This document shows positions 7,357 through 15,339 of a stretch of DNA of 19,831 nucleotides, in pieces (position 1 is the first letter of the stretch; each line of letters starts with the position of its first letter). The notes under the pieces were generated by a model that was not told where the DNA came from, made no database searches, and saw only the letters and a list, made by a program, of their open reading frames with translations. Position numbers and translations under genes: made by a program. The DNA lies in assembly GCA_030589055.1 (NCBI GenBank), contig JAUUWK010000007.1, forward strand, positions 1 through 19,831, read 5' to 3'. The stretch comes from Candidatus Bathyarchaeota archaeon (GTDB lineage Archaea > Thermoproteota > Bathyarchaeia > Bathyarchaeales > Bathycorpusculaceae).

Positions 7357-8230
7357 CTAGTCCGTTTGGCACTGGAAAAGTTTTTTCTTTAGGAGAATGG
7401 CTACGGGCATTGCCGTTTCATGAATAATGTTAGTATTAAAACTTGTGAAAACTCTGGAACCATTGGGTAATTGTCTTGGTTGATCTTATCGACGTCGTAT
7501 GATGTGCCCCGTATGCCCGTTCCATCTATCTCCGTTGCCTTTGGGTATTTGTTTCTGTAGTCGCTCCAGTAGTTTCCTTTGGTACCGTTATCCCAAAAAT
7601 TTTGTGAGTTCCAACTGAACGATTGTTCACCATTGTCAACGAATCTATTATGGTAAATGCTGTTGTTATAAGATATGGAGAGTAAGATGCCATAGTTGTA
7701 GTTGTCTGATATGTTGTTTTCAGAAACGATTGTGTTCGAAGAATACGAGGCTGAGATGCCAAAATTGTCGTTTACCATGTTATTTCCAGAAACAGTGTTA
7801 TTCGAAGAATGATCAAGATAGATGCCTTCTTCGCTGTTTGTTGTTACATTGTTTCCGGGTATTGTGATATTTGAGGATTAATAGACCTAGATGTCCTGTT
7901 CGAATCCTTTGATTTCCATATTTATGATTGTTATGTTGTTTCTTTTAGAAAGCGATATACCACTTCCGCTTCCCGTTCCTTGAACTGTGTAGCCAGCACC
8001 ATTAACCACAATGTTATCCCTCTGAATAGAAATCGAATCATAATGTTGCCCGTGAAAGTATAGTTAAGATTGTTCGAACTGGCGATATTTGCCGTCGGCG
8101 AGTCTATCGAGTCGTGAGTCCTAATAAAAATGGTTCCATCTGCTTCACCCCTCTTAACTTTAACTGATACACCAAATATACCTACAAAAATAAGTGTCAA
8201 AGCCGTAACCAAGACGAGTTTTCTGCTCAT
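7357..8230 (-). pseudogene. Decayed NosD-like parallel beta-helix surface protein
   Basis: The gene begins with an intact signal peptide (MSRKLVLVTALTLIFVGIFG). Next comes GTIFIRTHDSIDSPTANI, the typical lead-in of archaeal NosD/CASH beta-helix proteins. Around 8040-8044 a one-base loss shifts the frame; the expected sequence (DSISIQRDNIVVNGAGYTVQ) continues in the next frame. That frame then has TAG at 7887-7889 and TAA at 7878-7880. The same frame resumes with asparagine-rich beta-helix rungs (SSNNTVSGNN, SENNISDNYNYGI) and the hallmark NFWDNGTKGNYWSDY. A second one-base loss near 7416-7420 moves the hydrophobic C-terminal anchor (TAMPVAILLKKK) to a third frame. Two frameshifts and two stops make a functional product very unlikely. 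Intact relatives are secreted and anchored by the C-terminal helix. Confidence 0.85.
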
Positions 8231-8378
8231 ATCACATCGTCCATTATGTTTTCTACCTCAGTCTTTATGATTTGTGGAGAATCCGCGATTGATCTCCGAA
8301 TGGCTTATAGTCTCCAGAGATTTTAACGTATGCACAAAGCTTTCAAACGACAGATGTGATAATTAGACCTGTGATATT

Positions 8379-8696
8379 ATGCCTTTGTTTATGGTGAAGA
8401 GGGAAGCTTTTGACTTTTACAGATTCGGTAAAAGAGATGTGGAATTACGAGCGGTCAAGCCTCAATGGAAAAACAGCAAGCCTGGAGACATAGCTACTAT
8501 TCAATGTGGAAGAGACATTTTCAGAAAGAGAATCACAAAAATTTACAGAGGAACACTAGCTAGAATATTTCTAAAAGTGAACTACAAGCGGATATTTCCG
8601 GAAGCCTCAACCATTTTTGAAGCCGCCAAGGCAACTAAAGAACTCTATCCAAACGCAGAAGAATTCATGGCATTCGAACTTGAAGAAATTGTTTGA
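8379..8696 (+). CDS. ASCH (PUA-fold) domain protein
   Basis: A compact 105-residue protein with features of the ASCH superfamily, a PUA-like beta barrel associated with RNA binding or modified-nucleoside hydrolysis. The key pattern is RFGKRDVELRAVKPQW (G-K-x-x-E-x-R-x-x-x-x-x-W). It is followed by KPGDIATIQCGRDIFRKRIT, the strand with the conserved G-D, and a C-terminal segment ending FMAFELEEIV. I cannot tell a binding role from an amidohydrolase role. It stands alone, with 148 nt of non-coding sequence before it and a long gene-free stretch after it. No clear ribosome-binding site precedes the ATG. The stop is TGA. Confidence 0.65.
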   Translation: MPLFMVKREAFDFYRFGKRDVELRAVKPQWKNSKPGDIATIQCGRDIFRKRITKIYRGTLARIFLKVNYKRIFPEASTIFEAAKATKELYPNAEEFMAFELEEIV

Positions 8697-9139
8697 TTTA
8701 TGCGATTATTTAATCAAACTGTATCCATAAGATTCCGTTCACAGTTCTAACCAGTTGTTTCGGTCAGCTATCAACATTTTCTACTTATGTCACAATCAAC
8801 ATGAATATACGTGCAACTCTTCAAGTTTATCTGAGTATTTGGATAATCTGCCTTATCAAGCATCGCCTTTCATGGCTTATCAACGTGTACATCTGCAACT
8901 ATGAAAATCCTTAGCTAATCAAGAATGTAACCAAAACTCGTTTCGTTTGCATGGTATCTCACAGAATTACATGTAGTCATCAAAACCCCGTAGAAAATCA
9001 CTGGAACCTCAAGTTCGCAATAGTAGTAATTGAGACTATTATGAGAAACTCTGGCTCTAAAAATATTTGCAACTGCAACAATTCTGAAGTCGCCTTTCTA
9101 AAGCTTAGGGTTTCCAGGCAACTCTTCGCGCGCAGATTT
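8697..9139. other. 443-nt stretch without a recognisable gene
   Basis: Both strands were read. There are only short frames with no recognisable protein, no tRNA-like cloverleaf, no tandem repeat and no convincing C/D-box pair. It separates the ends of two convergent genes (ASCH protein and Sua5) and is unusually long for this compact region. A decayed gene or an unrecognised non-coding RNA is possible, but the sequence gives no positive support. Confidence 0.6.
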
Positions 9140-10207
9140 CTAACGGCCACCTGCCCTGACAATCTTGTATCCGGAAGCCTTACGCAACCTATTCATAACA
9201 GCCAAACCAAGCCCCTCAGCAGGTATGCTCTCAGCGATTATAACATCAACACTCTCCAAATCAAACTCCCTCAAAAGCCTAAACAAATTCTTCGCGATAA
9301 CAGCCAAATTCCTTCTGCTACCAAGAGACCTTACAACATTAACCATATAATAATCTACAGTTTCATCCGTAGCAAGAACACCAACTTTGCTGCCTTTTCG
9401 CATATAAACTTCAGATAACTCCTTCACCTTACTTACAACAGCCGACAATTCTCCCTCCACAACAATCACATCCGCATCCGGAGCATAATGTCTATGCTTC
9501 ATCCCAGGAGAACGCACCTCATTAGTTGCTAACTCTTTCTCCGCAATTGCAACAGGATGCAACTCCACCCTCCGAAGAATTTTCTCTAATTCTTCGTAAG
9601 GTGTCCCACCTGGACGAAGAACCTGCGGCGGATCAACAGTGATATCCAAAACCGTGGACTCCACCCCAATACGAGTCCATCCGGCATCCAAAACAGCATC
9701 TATCCTCCCATCCAAGTCGTCTAAAACATGCTGCGCCGTGGTTGGACTAGGCTTCCCAGCAAGATTCGCACTGGGAGCAGCAATGGAACAACCGCTCTCC
9801 CTGATCAAAGCCAAAGCAACACTATGCCTAGGCATCCTAACAGCGATAGTATCCAAACCGGCCACAGTCACATCTGGAATGACCTCTGAGCGCCTAAGGA
9901 TCAACGTTAATGGTCCAGGCCAAAAACTCTTCATGAGTCTCTCAGTTTTAGGTGAAACCTTCTTAGTTAGTCTAGATACGTCTTTCACATAGCCCACGTG
10001 CACTATCAGTGGATTATCCAATGGACGTCTTTTCGCCTCAAAAAGAGATCTAACAGCCTTTGGATTCAAGGCGTCAGCACCCAAGCCGTAAACTGTTTCT
10101 GTGGGAAAAGCAACCAAACCGCCTCTCTTGATAAAGTCTACTGCTACACCAATCTTTTCCGTTTCTGGCTCTTGTGAATCAACTTTTAACAGTAGGGTTC
10201 TCTTCAT
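9140..10207 (-). CDS. sua5: L-threonylcarbamoyladenylate synthase, Sua5 type
   Basis: Sua5 makes threonylcarbamoyl-AMP from threonine, bicarbonate and ATP, the first step of the universal tRNA modification t6A. The YrdC domain spans about residues 15-215. It includes GLVAFPTETVYGLGADA (31-47), the basic AKRRPLDNPLIVHV loop (58-71), MKSFWPGPLTLIL and SIAAPSANLAGKPSPT (141-156). SPGMKHRHYAP (233-243) is the linker motif of Sua5 proteins, followed by the C-terminal Sua5 domain up to residue 355, which ends in a Rossmann-like segment. The length is normal. The ATG is preceded by AGGT 5 nt upstream and a TATA-like TTTAAAT about 36 nt upstream. The stop is TAG. It forms a single-gene unit on the minus strand. 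Confidence 0.95.
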   Translation of the reverse strand: MKRTLLLKVDSQEPETEKIGVAVDFIKRGGLVAFPTETVYGLGADALNPKAVRSLFEAKRRPLDNPLIVHVGYVKDVSRLTKKVSPKTERLMKSFWPGPLTLILRRSEVIPDVTVAGLDTIAVRMPRHSVALALIRESGCSIAAPSANLAGKPSPTTAQHVLDDLDGRIDAVLDAGWTRIGVESTVLDITVDPPQVLRPGGTPYEELEKILRRVELHPVAIAEKELATNEVRSPGMKHRHYAPDADVIVVEGELSAVVSKVKELSEVYMRKGSKVGVLATDETVDYYMVNVVRSLGSRRNLAVIAKNLFRLLREFDLESVDVIIAESIPAEGLGLAVMNRLRKASGYKIVRAGGR

Positions 10208-10238
10208 TGCTTACCTAGCTATTAGAATCTATATTAGA

Positions 10239-10247
10239 CATTTAAAC
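10239..10247 (-). promoter_or_regulatory. TATA box of sua5
   Basis: The minus strand reads GTTTAAATG, centred about 36 nt upstream of the sua5 ATG. A second AT-rich element (CTAATATAG) lies between it and the gene. Either fits a short leader containing the AGGT ribosome-binding site. Confidence 0.4.
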
Positions 10248-10286
10248 GTCTTTGATGTAAGACACAAGTGAAAACTAAGGAGCTTA

Positions 10287-10745
10287 TCAGACAACATAAT
10301 AGTCAATAACTTTTTTCATGCTTTTCGGTGCAGCCTGTTTCGTGGCAAGCTGCTTGAGTATTTTCATCATTTGAGGTTGGAAACGAGCTATATCTGTTAG
10401 CGAAATTAAGCCAATCAAGTGTTTTCCATCAACGACTGGCAGCTTCTTAATCTTCATTTGAAACATCAATTTAACCGCTTCCTCCAGATCAGTACTAGGC
10501 TCAACAACAACCAATGGGCTACTCATAATATCCTTCACCTTGGTCTTAGCCGGATCTCTTGCATCTGCAATAACCCTTTTCAGCAAGTCTCTCTCCGTTA
10601 TTATACCCATAGCTTTCCCTTTCCTAACAGCAATTAAACATCCTATCTCAAACTTGTTCATTACCTCTGCTGATTCTTTGACTGTTGAATTTTCATCTAT
10701 TGTTATTACTTCCTTGACCATCACGTCTTCAACTTTCAGAGACAT
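10287..10745 (-). CDS. CBS-domain pair protein
   Basis: A 152-residue protein made of two CBS domains, the first about residues 1-60 (VEDVMVKEVITIDENSTVKE ... GIITERDLLKRVI) and the second about 70-125 (VKDIMSSPLVVVEPSTDLEE ... GLISLTDIARF). Stand-alone CBS pairs bind adenine nucleotides and act as energy-state sensors, usually by contacting a partner protein; the partner is not evident here. The second ATG (10745) is chosen because TGAGG sits 8-9 nt before it. An upstream ATG at 10766 would add MKNEEKF and would place that ribosome-binding sequence inside the gene. A strong TATA element lies upstream. It is transcribed away from, but downstream of, the UbiD gene, with a promoter of its own. 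Confidence 0.9.
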   Translation of the reverse strand: MSLKVEDVMVKEVITIDENSTVKESAEVMNKFEIGCLIAVRKGKAMGIITERDLLKRVIADARDPAKTKVKDIMSSPLVVVEPSTDLEEAVKLMFQMKIKKLPVVDGKHLIGLISLTDIARFQPQMMKILKQLATKQAAPKSMKKVIDYYVV

Positions 10746-10804
10746 GAATTTTTCCTCATTTTTCACTGAGCAACAAAGCCATTGACTTCTGTATTTCTAT
10801 AAGC

Positions 10805-10815
10805 CTTATAAATAG
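10805..10815 (-). promoter_or_regulatory. TATA box of the CBS protein gene
   Basis: CTATTTATAAG on the minus strand lies about 65 nt before the ATG at 10745. This predicts a leader of roughly 40 nt containing the TGAGG ribosome-binding site. The element sits just beyond the stop codon of the UbiD-family gene, showing that the CBS gene has its own promoter. Confidence 0.5.
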
Positions 10816-10839
10816 ATTGGTGTGCGCAATTCTTTACGT

Positions 10840-12183
10840 TCACTCACCCAATAGCTTACTGGCCAATCCTTCAATATGTTTGTTCACGGGAGTTTTTGCG
10901 CGTTCAAACCTCTCCTTAGGCTTCGTTAACGGACAAGTAGCATCGATACCCATTTTGGTTGTTAAACCAGTTTTCTGGTCTGCAGAAGAATCTAACGTTG
11001 AGCCTCGCACGTTTTCTATGATAATCAAATCCTCACTTGCTTGGAATCTAGTTGCAATTGCCCACTCCACATCAGAAATATCGTAGATATCAATATCTGA
11101 ATCCACAACCACTGCATGCTTCAAGCTTGGATGCGCCGCAAAAGCAGCCAACAAAGCATTTTTTCCATCGCCTTCAAGTTGCTTTTCAATAGAAACGATG
11201 GCATGAAACCATCCGCTTCCACCTAACGAAAGGTTAACAGCATGAACTTTCGGCACAACTTTCAAAATAGACTTCCATATCAAGACTTCACGTGGCAACC
11301 CCATCAGAAGCCTATGCTCCGACCCAGATGGCAAAACCGCCTGATAAACATAATCTTCTCGATGCATAAAGCCTACAACTTCCACAACAGGCTGCATCCT
11401 CTCAACATCATACGTTCCAGTTATATCTACAAAGGGGCCCTCAACAACCTCACTGCCAGCGGAAATCTTACCTTCCAGAACCAGTTCAGCCTCCGCCGGA
11501 GTATAAGCATCAACATGTTCACATTTAACTAAACGAAGACTCTTGTCCATCAAAACATTCGCAACGTCAAACTCGTTCACGCCGAAAGGAACAGGAGAAG
11601 AAGCCGCCAACATCACTGCCGGATGAACACCGATAGAAATTGATATATCCAAATCTTTATTAGCCTCCTTGGCAATCTGCCACAATTTATAGAGATGCCT
11701 TGGAACCAAACGTATCGCCAAATGCCTCTTATCCAAGACTTGAAGACGGTGTACAGACACATTCTCAACGCTTCCGTCAACGCTTTTCGCATGAATCACC
11801 GCTGAAGTGATGTACGGACCAGCATCTTTCTCAAAATGTGTCAGAATGGGAATTTTGGACAAATCAGGTTTTTCAATGACCTCCTTCACTAAACCGTCCT
11901 CAATAATTTGCGGTTTTCGCGGCGAACGCCAAGCTTCCACAAGCCTATTATAAAGTTTATTTTGGTCTATGTCGAGTGCTTCACAAATTCTCTTTCGAGT
12001 TCCACAAACGTTGGCGACCACTTTCGTCTTATGGTTTTTTAGTTTTTCAAATAAGAGAATAGGGCCTTCATTCACGGATTTCTCTATGATGAATGGGATT
12101 TCGAAACGTGTAGAAACTTCATCTTTTACGTGTAAAATTTTTCCTTTCGTTTCCATTTGTTCGAGAAAGCTTCTTAGGTTCAC
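10840..12183 (-). CDS. UbiD-family decarboxylase, probably anhydromevalonate phosphate decarboxylase
   Basis: UbiD enzymes decarboxylate unsaturated acids with the prenylated flavin prFMN. In most archaea one paralogue decarboxylates trans-anhydromevalonate 5-phosphate in the modified mevalonate pathway that supplies isoprenoid lipids, and this 447-residue protein has the length and motifs of that group. Notable segments are NVSVHRLQVLDKRHLAIRL (141-159, metal and prFMN phosphate region), SISIGVHPAVMLAASSPVPF (181-200), the acidic AEAELVLEGKI region (230-240) and EGPFVDITGTYD (248-259). The start is GTG, and its first bases overlap the TGA of the preceding PAC4-like gene (GTGA), so the two are translationally coupled. 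No UbiX-type flavin prenyltransferase is seen in the window. Substrate assignment is by family, not proof. Confidence 0.85.
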   Translation of the reverse strand: MNLRSFLEQMETKGKILHVKDEVSTRFEIPFIIEKSVNEGPILLFEKLKNHKTKVVANVCGTRKRICEALDIDQNKLYNRLVEAWRSPRKPQIIEDGLVKEVIEKPDLSKIPILTHFEKDAGPYITSAVIHAKSVDGSVENVSVHRLQVLDKRHLAIRLVPRHLYKLWQIAKEANKDLDISISIGVHPAVMLAASSPVPFGVNEFDVANVLMDKSLRLVKCEHVDAYTPAEAELVLEGKISAGSEVVEGPFVDITGTYDVERMQPVVEVVGFMHREDYVYQAVLPSGSEHRLLMGLPREVLIWKSILKVVPKVHAVNLSLGGSGWFHAIVSIEKQLEGDGKNALLAAFAAHPSLKHAVVVDSDIDIYDISDVEWAIATRFQASEDLIIIENVRGSTLDSSADQKTGLTTKMGIDATCPLTKPKERFERAKTPVNKHIEGLASKLLGE

Positions 12184-12551
12184 GCTGTTGCTCCCTCTTT
12201 TTGGGGTTCTATGCGGACAACTTTTTCAAGCAACTTCATTAAAATCGACTGAGCTTGCGTCTCATTAATGGTTTTTAAGTATACGGAGACCAATGCTATT
12301 TTTTCCTTTCGGGAAGCCAAATACTCAGCAAACATGCGGGCTGAAATGGCGTTCCTATCGCCTAAAAGGATGGATGAAGATGCTGGTCCAAGCAAATCTT
12401 GTGGCTTTGGCACAGCTATTGCCAGTGTTCCCAGTTTGTCTTCATTTTCACTCAGGAGAACTATACACGAATTTTCTGTTTCCAAATACACCGCTAGAAA
12501 ATGCATGTTCTGTTCGATTATTTCATGCTTAACAACCGTAGCACGTTTCAT
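12180..12551 (-). CDS. PAC4-like conserved archaeal protein (possible proteasome assembly chaperone)
   Basis: A 123-residue soluble protein. The pattern of the central region (LGTLAIAVPKPQD, then SSSILLGDRNAISARMFAEY, then KIALVSVYLKTINETQAQS) resembles the proteasome assembly chaperone 4 family. In that family a hydrophobic strand, an S-T/S-x-L-x-G-D turn, a helix and a V-S-Y/V-x-L strand occur in this order. PAC4/Irc25-type proteins help assemble the alpha ring of 20S proteasomes in eukaryotes. The role of the archaeal relatives is less clear. The match was made by eye, so this is a family suggestion only. The stop overlaps the start of the UbiD gene by 4 nt, indicating one operon with this gene first. 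Confidence 0.55.
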   Translation of the reverse strand: MKRATVVKHEIIEQNMHFLAVYLETENSCIVLLSENEDKLGTLAIAVPKPQDLLGPASSSILLGDRNAISARMFAEYLASRKEKIALVSVYLKTINETQAQSILMKLLEKVVRIEPQKEGATA

Positions 12552-12620
12552 GACGAAACCTCACGGTTATCTATAGCTTCATGCACTGACTATTTATTGT
12601 TTTCAAGGGGGCTGCAATAA
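12552..12620. promoter_or_regulatory. Divergent promoter region, PAC4-like operon and nth
   Basis: The 69 nt between the two divergent starts hold two AT-rich elements. TATTTATTG at 12591-12599 lies about 27 nt before the nth ATG and fits a very short nth leader. CTATAG at 12571-12576, read on the minus strand as GCTATAGAT, may serve the other side. An AAGGGGG at 12605-12611 could be a ribosome-binding site if nth is transcribed from the more distant element. Confidence 0.4.
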
Positions 12621-13292
12621 ATGGCAAAAGACCGAGGAGAAAAAATTTTGCGCGCACTTCGAAAAACTTTTACGTTGCCAAAGTGGGCACTCTCCAGTAG
12701 AGACCCCTTCCAAACATTAATCGTAACAATAATTTCGCAAAAGACGGCAGACAGAAACACAGCTGAAGCCTTCGAAAACCTTTCGAAGCAATTCCAAATA
12801 ACACCCGAAGCATTAGCGAACGCTGAAATGAACAAAATTGAAGAATCCTTGAAAGTGGCTGGTCTATATAGAAACAAAGCAAAAACAATAAAACAAGTCT
12901 CAAAAATAATCATGCAAAAATTCCACGGAGACTTAACACCAATACTTTCAATGCCCTTCGAAGAAGCAAGAAAAACACTTATACAACTTCCAGGAGTCGG
13001 ACCAAAAACAGCCGATGTTGTTCTACTCTTCTGCGCAGAAAAACCCACAATCCCCGTTGACACCCACGTTAATCGCATATCAAAACGTTTAGGTCTCGCA
13101 CCAAAGAACGGAGACTACGAGGCTATTCGCAAATCGCTTCAAACACTTTACAACCCGAAAGACTATCTAGCTGCTCATATTCTAATGATTTTGCTGGGTA
13201 GAAGATACTGCAAGGCTAGAGATCCCCTATGCAAACGATGTCCAATCAACATGTTTTGTCCATCAAGGAATATTGAAGATAAAGATGGCTGA
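12621..13292 (+). CDS. nth: Endonuclease III
   Basis: This is a DNA glycosylase/AP lyase that removes oxidised pyrimidines in base-excision repair. The helix-hairpin-helix reads LIQLPGVGPKTADVV, with the catalytic lysine at 129. VDTHVNRISKRLGL follows, with the catalytic aspartate at 147. Four cysteines, C197, C204, C207 and C213 in the C-x6-C-x2-C-x5-C pattern, hold a [4Fe-4S] cluster. At 223 residues it is a typical Nth with a short acidic tail. The coding strand is A+C rich, unlike the G+T-rich hut genes. It stands alone on the plus strand, convergent with the Clp1-like gene and 59 nt from its end. The stop is TGA. Confidence 0.97.
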   Translation: MAKDRGEKILRALRKTFTLPKWALSSRDPFQTLIVTIISQKTADRNTAEAFENLSKQFQITPEALANAEMNKIEESLKVAGLYRNKAKTIKQVSKIIMQKFHGDLTPILSMPFEEARKTLIQLPGVGPKTADVVLLFCAEKPTIPVDTHVNRISKRLGLAPKNGDYEAIRKSLQTLYNPKDYLAAHILMILLGRRYCKARDPLCKRCPINMFCPSRNIEDKDG

Positions 13293-13351
13293 AGTATGGA
13301 AAAATTCCCAAGATGGATTCATTAGAAAAGGTTTTTAAACGTTGTAAAGTC

Positions 13352-14638
13352 TCACTCGTTTTCTTCCGTGAAAATCGGAGTTTCCTTCAGGTTCTCATCC
13401 AGTTTAACTCTTCCTATGGTGACTATCGAGATTTTATTAGAGACAGGCGTGTACACTTTCATAACTTTCCTTTCATAACCAATTTCTCGCAAAGAACCTA
13501 TTCCAAGAAATTTCCTTTCAGCATCATATAAAGCCAAAAGTAAACCCTCTTCCTCACCCTTGCGAACCACTACGGCCTTCTTCTTTGTAATTTCTTCCAC
13601 CTTCTTTATGTTATCTGGGCTTATCCAACGTCTTCTACCAATAACTATGCAGATTTTATCCTGTAGTTCCGCAAAGTGTAATGGTTTCATGCCCAGAAGC
13701 TCATAGATTCTATTTGCTTGTTTTCTGCTTCCACGATTTCTGCTCAAGCCAATTAGCTCGTCTTCTTCGATTTTCAACCAACTTAGAGGGATAGACCTAA
13801 CCTTGGCGTTTCTCAAATATTTTATGTATCCAAGCTCCCGTAGACTTCTGCGTTTTTCTCTACTCCTTTCTCTTATGGCTGACGGAGAGTCCACAACTAA
13901 TTTCTTGATCTTTCCAAAGGTGTTTAGAAGAGATGCCATTTCATCTTTTTGCTGTATACAGAAAACGATGTCGGGGTTGAGCTTCTCAACTAGTTGAAAC
14001 TTATAGTTAACGGCATCTTCTCCTTCAACCCAACCATCAGTATTTATGATGAGGAAATCTGGATTATTGCTCAAAATTTCCTGCTTTAGTGAAGTTAAAC
14101 CTTCTGCCAACTTGTTAATGGCTCTGCTTGGCGATGTGAAACCAACAAAGAATGCGTTTCTTGCTTGCAAGTTAAACAAGTCCGTTACCGGCTTTGTTAC
14201 AAAGGCATAAGAAACAGTGCAAGGCGGTCCAACATCTGATTGACCTAGGTCTCCATCCAGAATCGCCACTTTTTGTCCTCCACTGAGCAATTTGTTTATC
14301 AAAAACGTGCAAAAGCTTGTCTTTCCAGAATCAACGGCACCAACCACCATTGCAGTAAAGGGCTTAACTTGTGGGTTTAACATCTGTTCGTATGCCTTAA
14401 TCCATGAGGATGGAATGGTATCCCCATCCACCTCTTCAGCTTTTGCGCTTTCTCCTAGTGAAATATCAAACGTGGCTGTTTCCTTAACGGCAAAAGGTAG
14501 TCTTTTTCCTTCCCGCACCACAGCCCTCCTCATATTTCTCAAGATGAAACCAAATACTTCCACCTTCCCTGAAACCACAGAGACAGAAGCTGGGCCATCA
14601 ACCAACAATGTTTTTCCGCTTTCAACCGTTCGATTCAT
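13352..14638 (-). CDS. Clp1/Grc3-type polynucleotide 5'-hydroxyl kinase
   Basis: A 428-residue P-loop protein of the Clp1/Grc3 family, which phosphorylates 5'-hydroxyl ends of RNA or DNA with ATP; archaeal members are known polynucleotide kinases. An N-terminal beta-rich domain (about 1-90) precedes the kinase core. The P-loop is VVGAVDSGKTSF (98-109), with the family's Walker A form G-x-x-x-S-G-K-T. ILDGDLGQSDVGPPCTVS (126-143) is the typical DxDxGQ block. C-terminal residues from about 330 on form a third domain. The start at 14638 is fixed by AGGAGG 7 nt upstream; an earlier in-frame ATG at 14662 would place that site inside the gene. The first 17 nt overlap the end of the RNase H-fold gene, so the two are co-translated. 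Confidence 0.85.
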   Translation of the reverse strand: MNRTVESGKTLLVDGPASVSVVSGKVEVFGFILRNMRRAVVREGKRLPFAVKETATFDISLGESAKAEEVDGDTIPSSWIKAYEQMLNPQVKPFTAMVVGAVDSGKTSFCTFLINKLLSGGQKVAILDGDLGQSDVGPPCTVSYAFVTKPVTDLFNLQARNAFFVGFTSPSRAINKLAEGLTSLKQEILSNNPDFLIINTDGWVEGEDAVNYKFQLVEKLNPDIVFCIQQKDEMASLLNTFGKIKKLVVDSPSAIRERSREKRRSLRELGYIKYLRNAKVRSIPLSWLKIEEDELIGLSRNRGSRKQANRIYELLGMKPLHFAELQDKICIVIGRRRWISPDNIKKVEEITKKKAVVVRKGEEEGLLLALYDAERKFLGIGSLREIGYERKVMKVYTPVSNKISIVTIGRVKLDENLKETPIFTEENE

Positions 14639-15275
14639 CAATTTTCCTCCTTGTAAACGCATGACCGTTTCTTCCCGCGATTTTTACAGCTGAAACTATA
14701 TCTCTTAATCCTCTTCTATGTTTAGTTTCACTCATGTAACGATTAGTTCCAGCTTCTCTCACACTTTGCAGCACCACATTTGAGGGTAACATTTTATCTA
14801 GAGTCTGCAAGAGATCATCCTTATATTCAAGAACCCCGTCGCCAATTTTCACAGAAATCGAGGTTGCAGAGTCACTTTTAAAGTTTTCTAGGATGCTCTT
14901 TATCTTATCTGATGTTTCTTCAACGCTGAAGCAGTTTTCTGTTTCAACAACTTTACCATCAGCCAAAACTGCTAATCCGAAAACTCCACCAGGGTCTACG
15001 CCGATAACTATTTTTCCATAACGTTCTTTTCCTTGAACAACTCGAAATGCCTGATTTACTAGAGCTTCAGGCTCCATTCCGTCTTCAAATATGAGAACTC
15101 TCTCATGTTTTATGAGAGGTCGCTCCTTTTCCGTGGTTATGACAACCTTAATCTCTATGGGGATGCGTTCATTCGGGGTTAAACTCAAAAACGACACATG
15201 CTTCTTTTTCAGCTCACTAACTATAATGTAGTAAGCTTTCCCTGAAACCGTTGCCACAGCTATATTCGCTTTCAT
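14622..15275 (-). CDS. Uncharacterised RNase H-fold (RuvC/YqgF-like) protein
   Basis: A 217-residue protein whose C-terminal two thirds read as an RNase H-like fold. The first strand is IVIGVDPGGVFGLAVL with a candidate catalytic Asp94. A later strand carries VKIGDG (145-147). VREAGTNRY supplies Glu174, and RRGLRDIVSAVKIAGR supplies Asp192 at the end of the fold. These positions match the acidic set of RuvC/YqgF-type nucleases, so an active nuclease is possible. The first 85 residues contain several beta strands and have no recognised motif. The gene overlaps the 5' end of the Clp1-like kinase by 17 nt, pointing to a linked role in nucleic-acid end processing. The name and exact function are unknown. 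Confidence 0.65.
   Translation of the reverse strand: MKANIAVATVSGKAYYIIVSELKKKHVSFLSLTPNERIPIEIKVVITTEKERPLIKHERVLIFEDGMEPEALVNQAFRVVQGKERYGKIVIGVDPGGVFGLAVLADGKVVETENCFSVEETSDKIKSILENFKSDSATSISVKIGDGVLEYKDDLLQTLDKMLPSNVVLQSVREAGTNRYMSETKHRRGLRDIVSAVKIAGRNGHAFTRRKIDESNG
14640..14651 (-). promoter_or_regulatory. Strong ribosome-binding site of the Clp1-like gene
   Basis: The minus strand reads AGGAGGAAAATTG directly before the ATG at 14638. This is a near-perfect Shine-Dalgarno inside the upstream gene's coding region. It decides between two in-frame ATGs and shows that the downstream gene of this pair is initiated internally. Confidence 0.7.
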
Positions 15276-15297
15276 ATCGATTTCCTATTCATACAAG

Positions 15298-15312
15298 GTT
15301 TATAGCATAAAA
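15298..15312 (-). promoter_or_regulatory. TATA box of the RNase H-fold/Clp1 operon
   Basis: The minus strand reads TTTTATGCTATAAACC. The inner CTATAAAC is centred about 27 nt upstream of the ATG at 15275, the distance expected for a leaderless transcript starting at that codon. Confidence 0.5.
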
Positions 15313-15331
15313 CAAAATATTAGTTTCGCTG

Positions 15332-15339
15332 TTTATAAT
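15332..15339 (+). promoter_or_regulatory. TATA box of radB
   Basis: TTTATAAT starts 25 nt before the ATG at 15357. This places the transcription start at or next to that codon and argues that radB mRNA is leaderless. It also decides the start codon against the upstream TTG and ATG at 15342 and 15345. Confidence 0.5.

Noticed and set aside
7600..7860. Repeated GTTCGAAGAAT-type strings as a possible repeat array
   Set aside because: They are the codons of consecutive beta-helix rungs and vary in spacing; not a CRISPR or regulatory array.
7880..7920. GTTCGAATCC string resembling a tRNA T-loop
   Set aside because: No acceptor, D or anticodon stem surrounds it, and it lies in the beta-helix coding remnant.
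8970..9010. C/D-box-like motif (minus-strand TTGATGA) in the gene-free stretch
   Set aside because: No matching D box and no guide-like spacing could be found.
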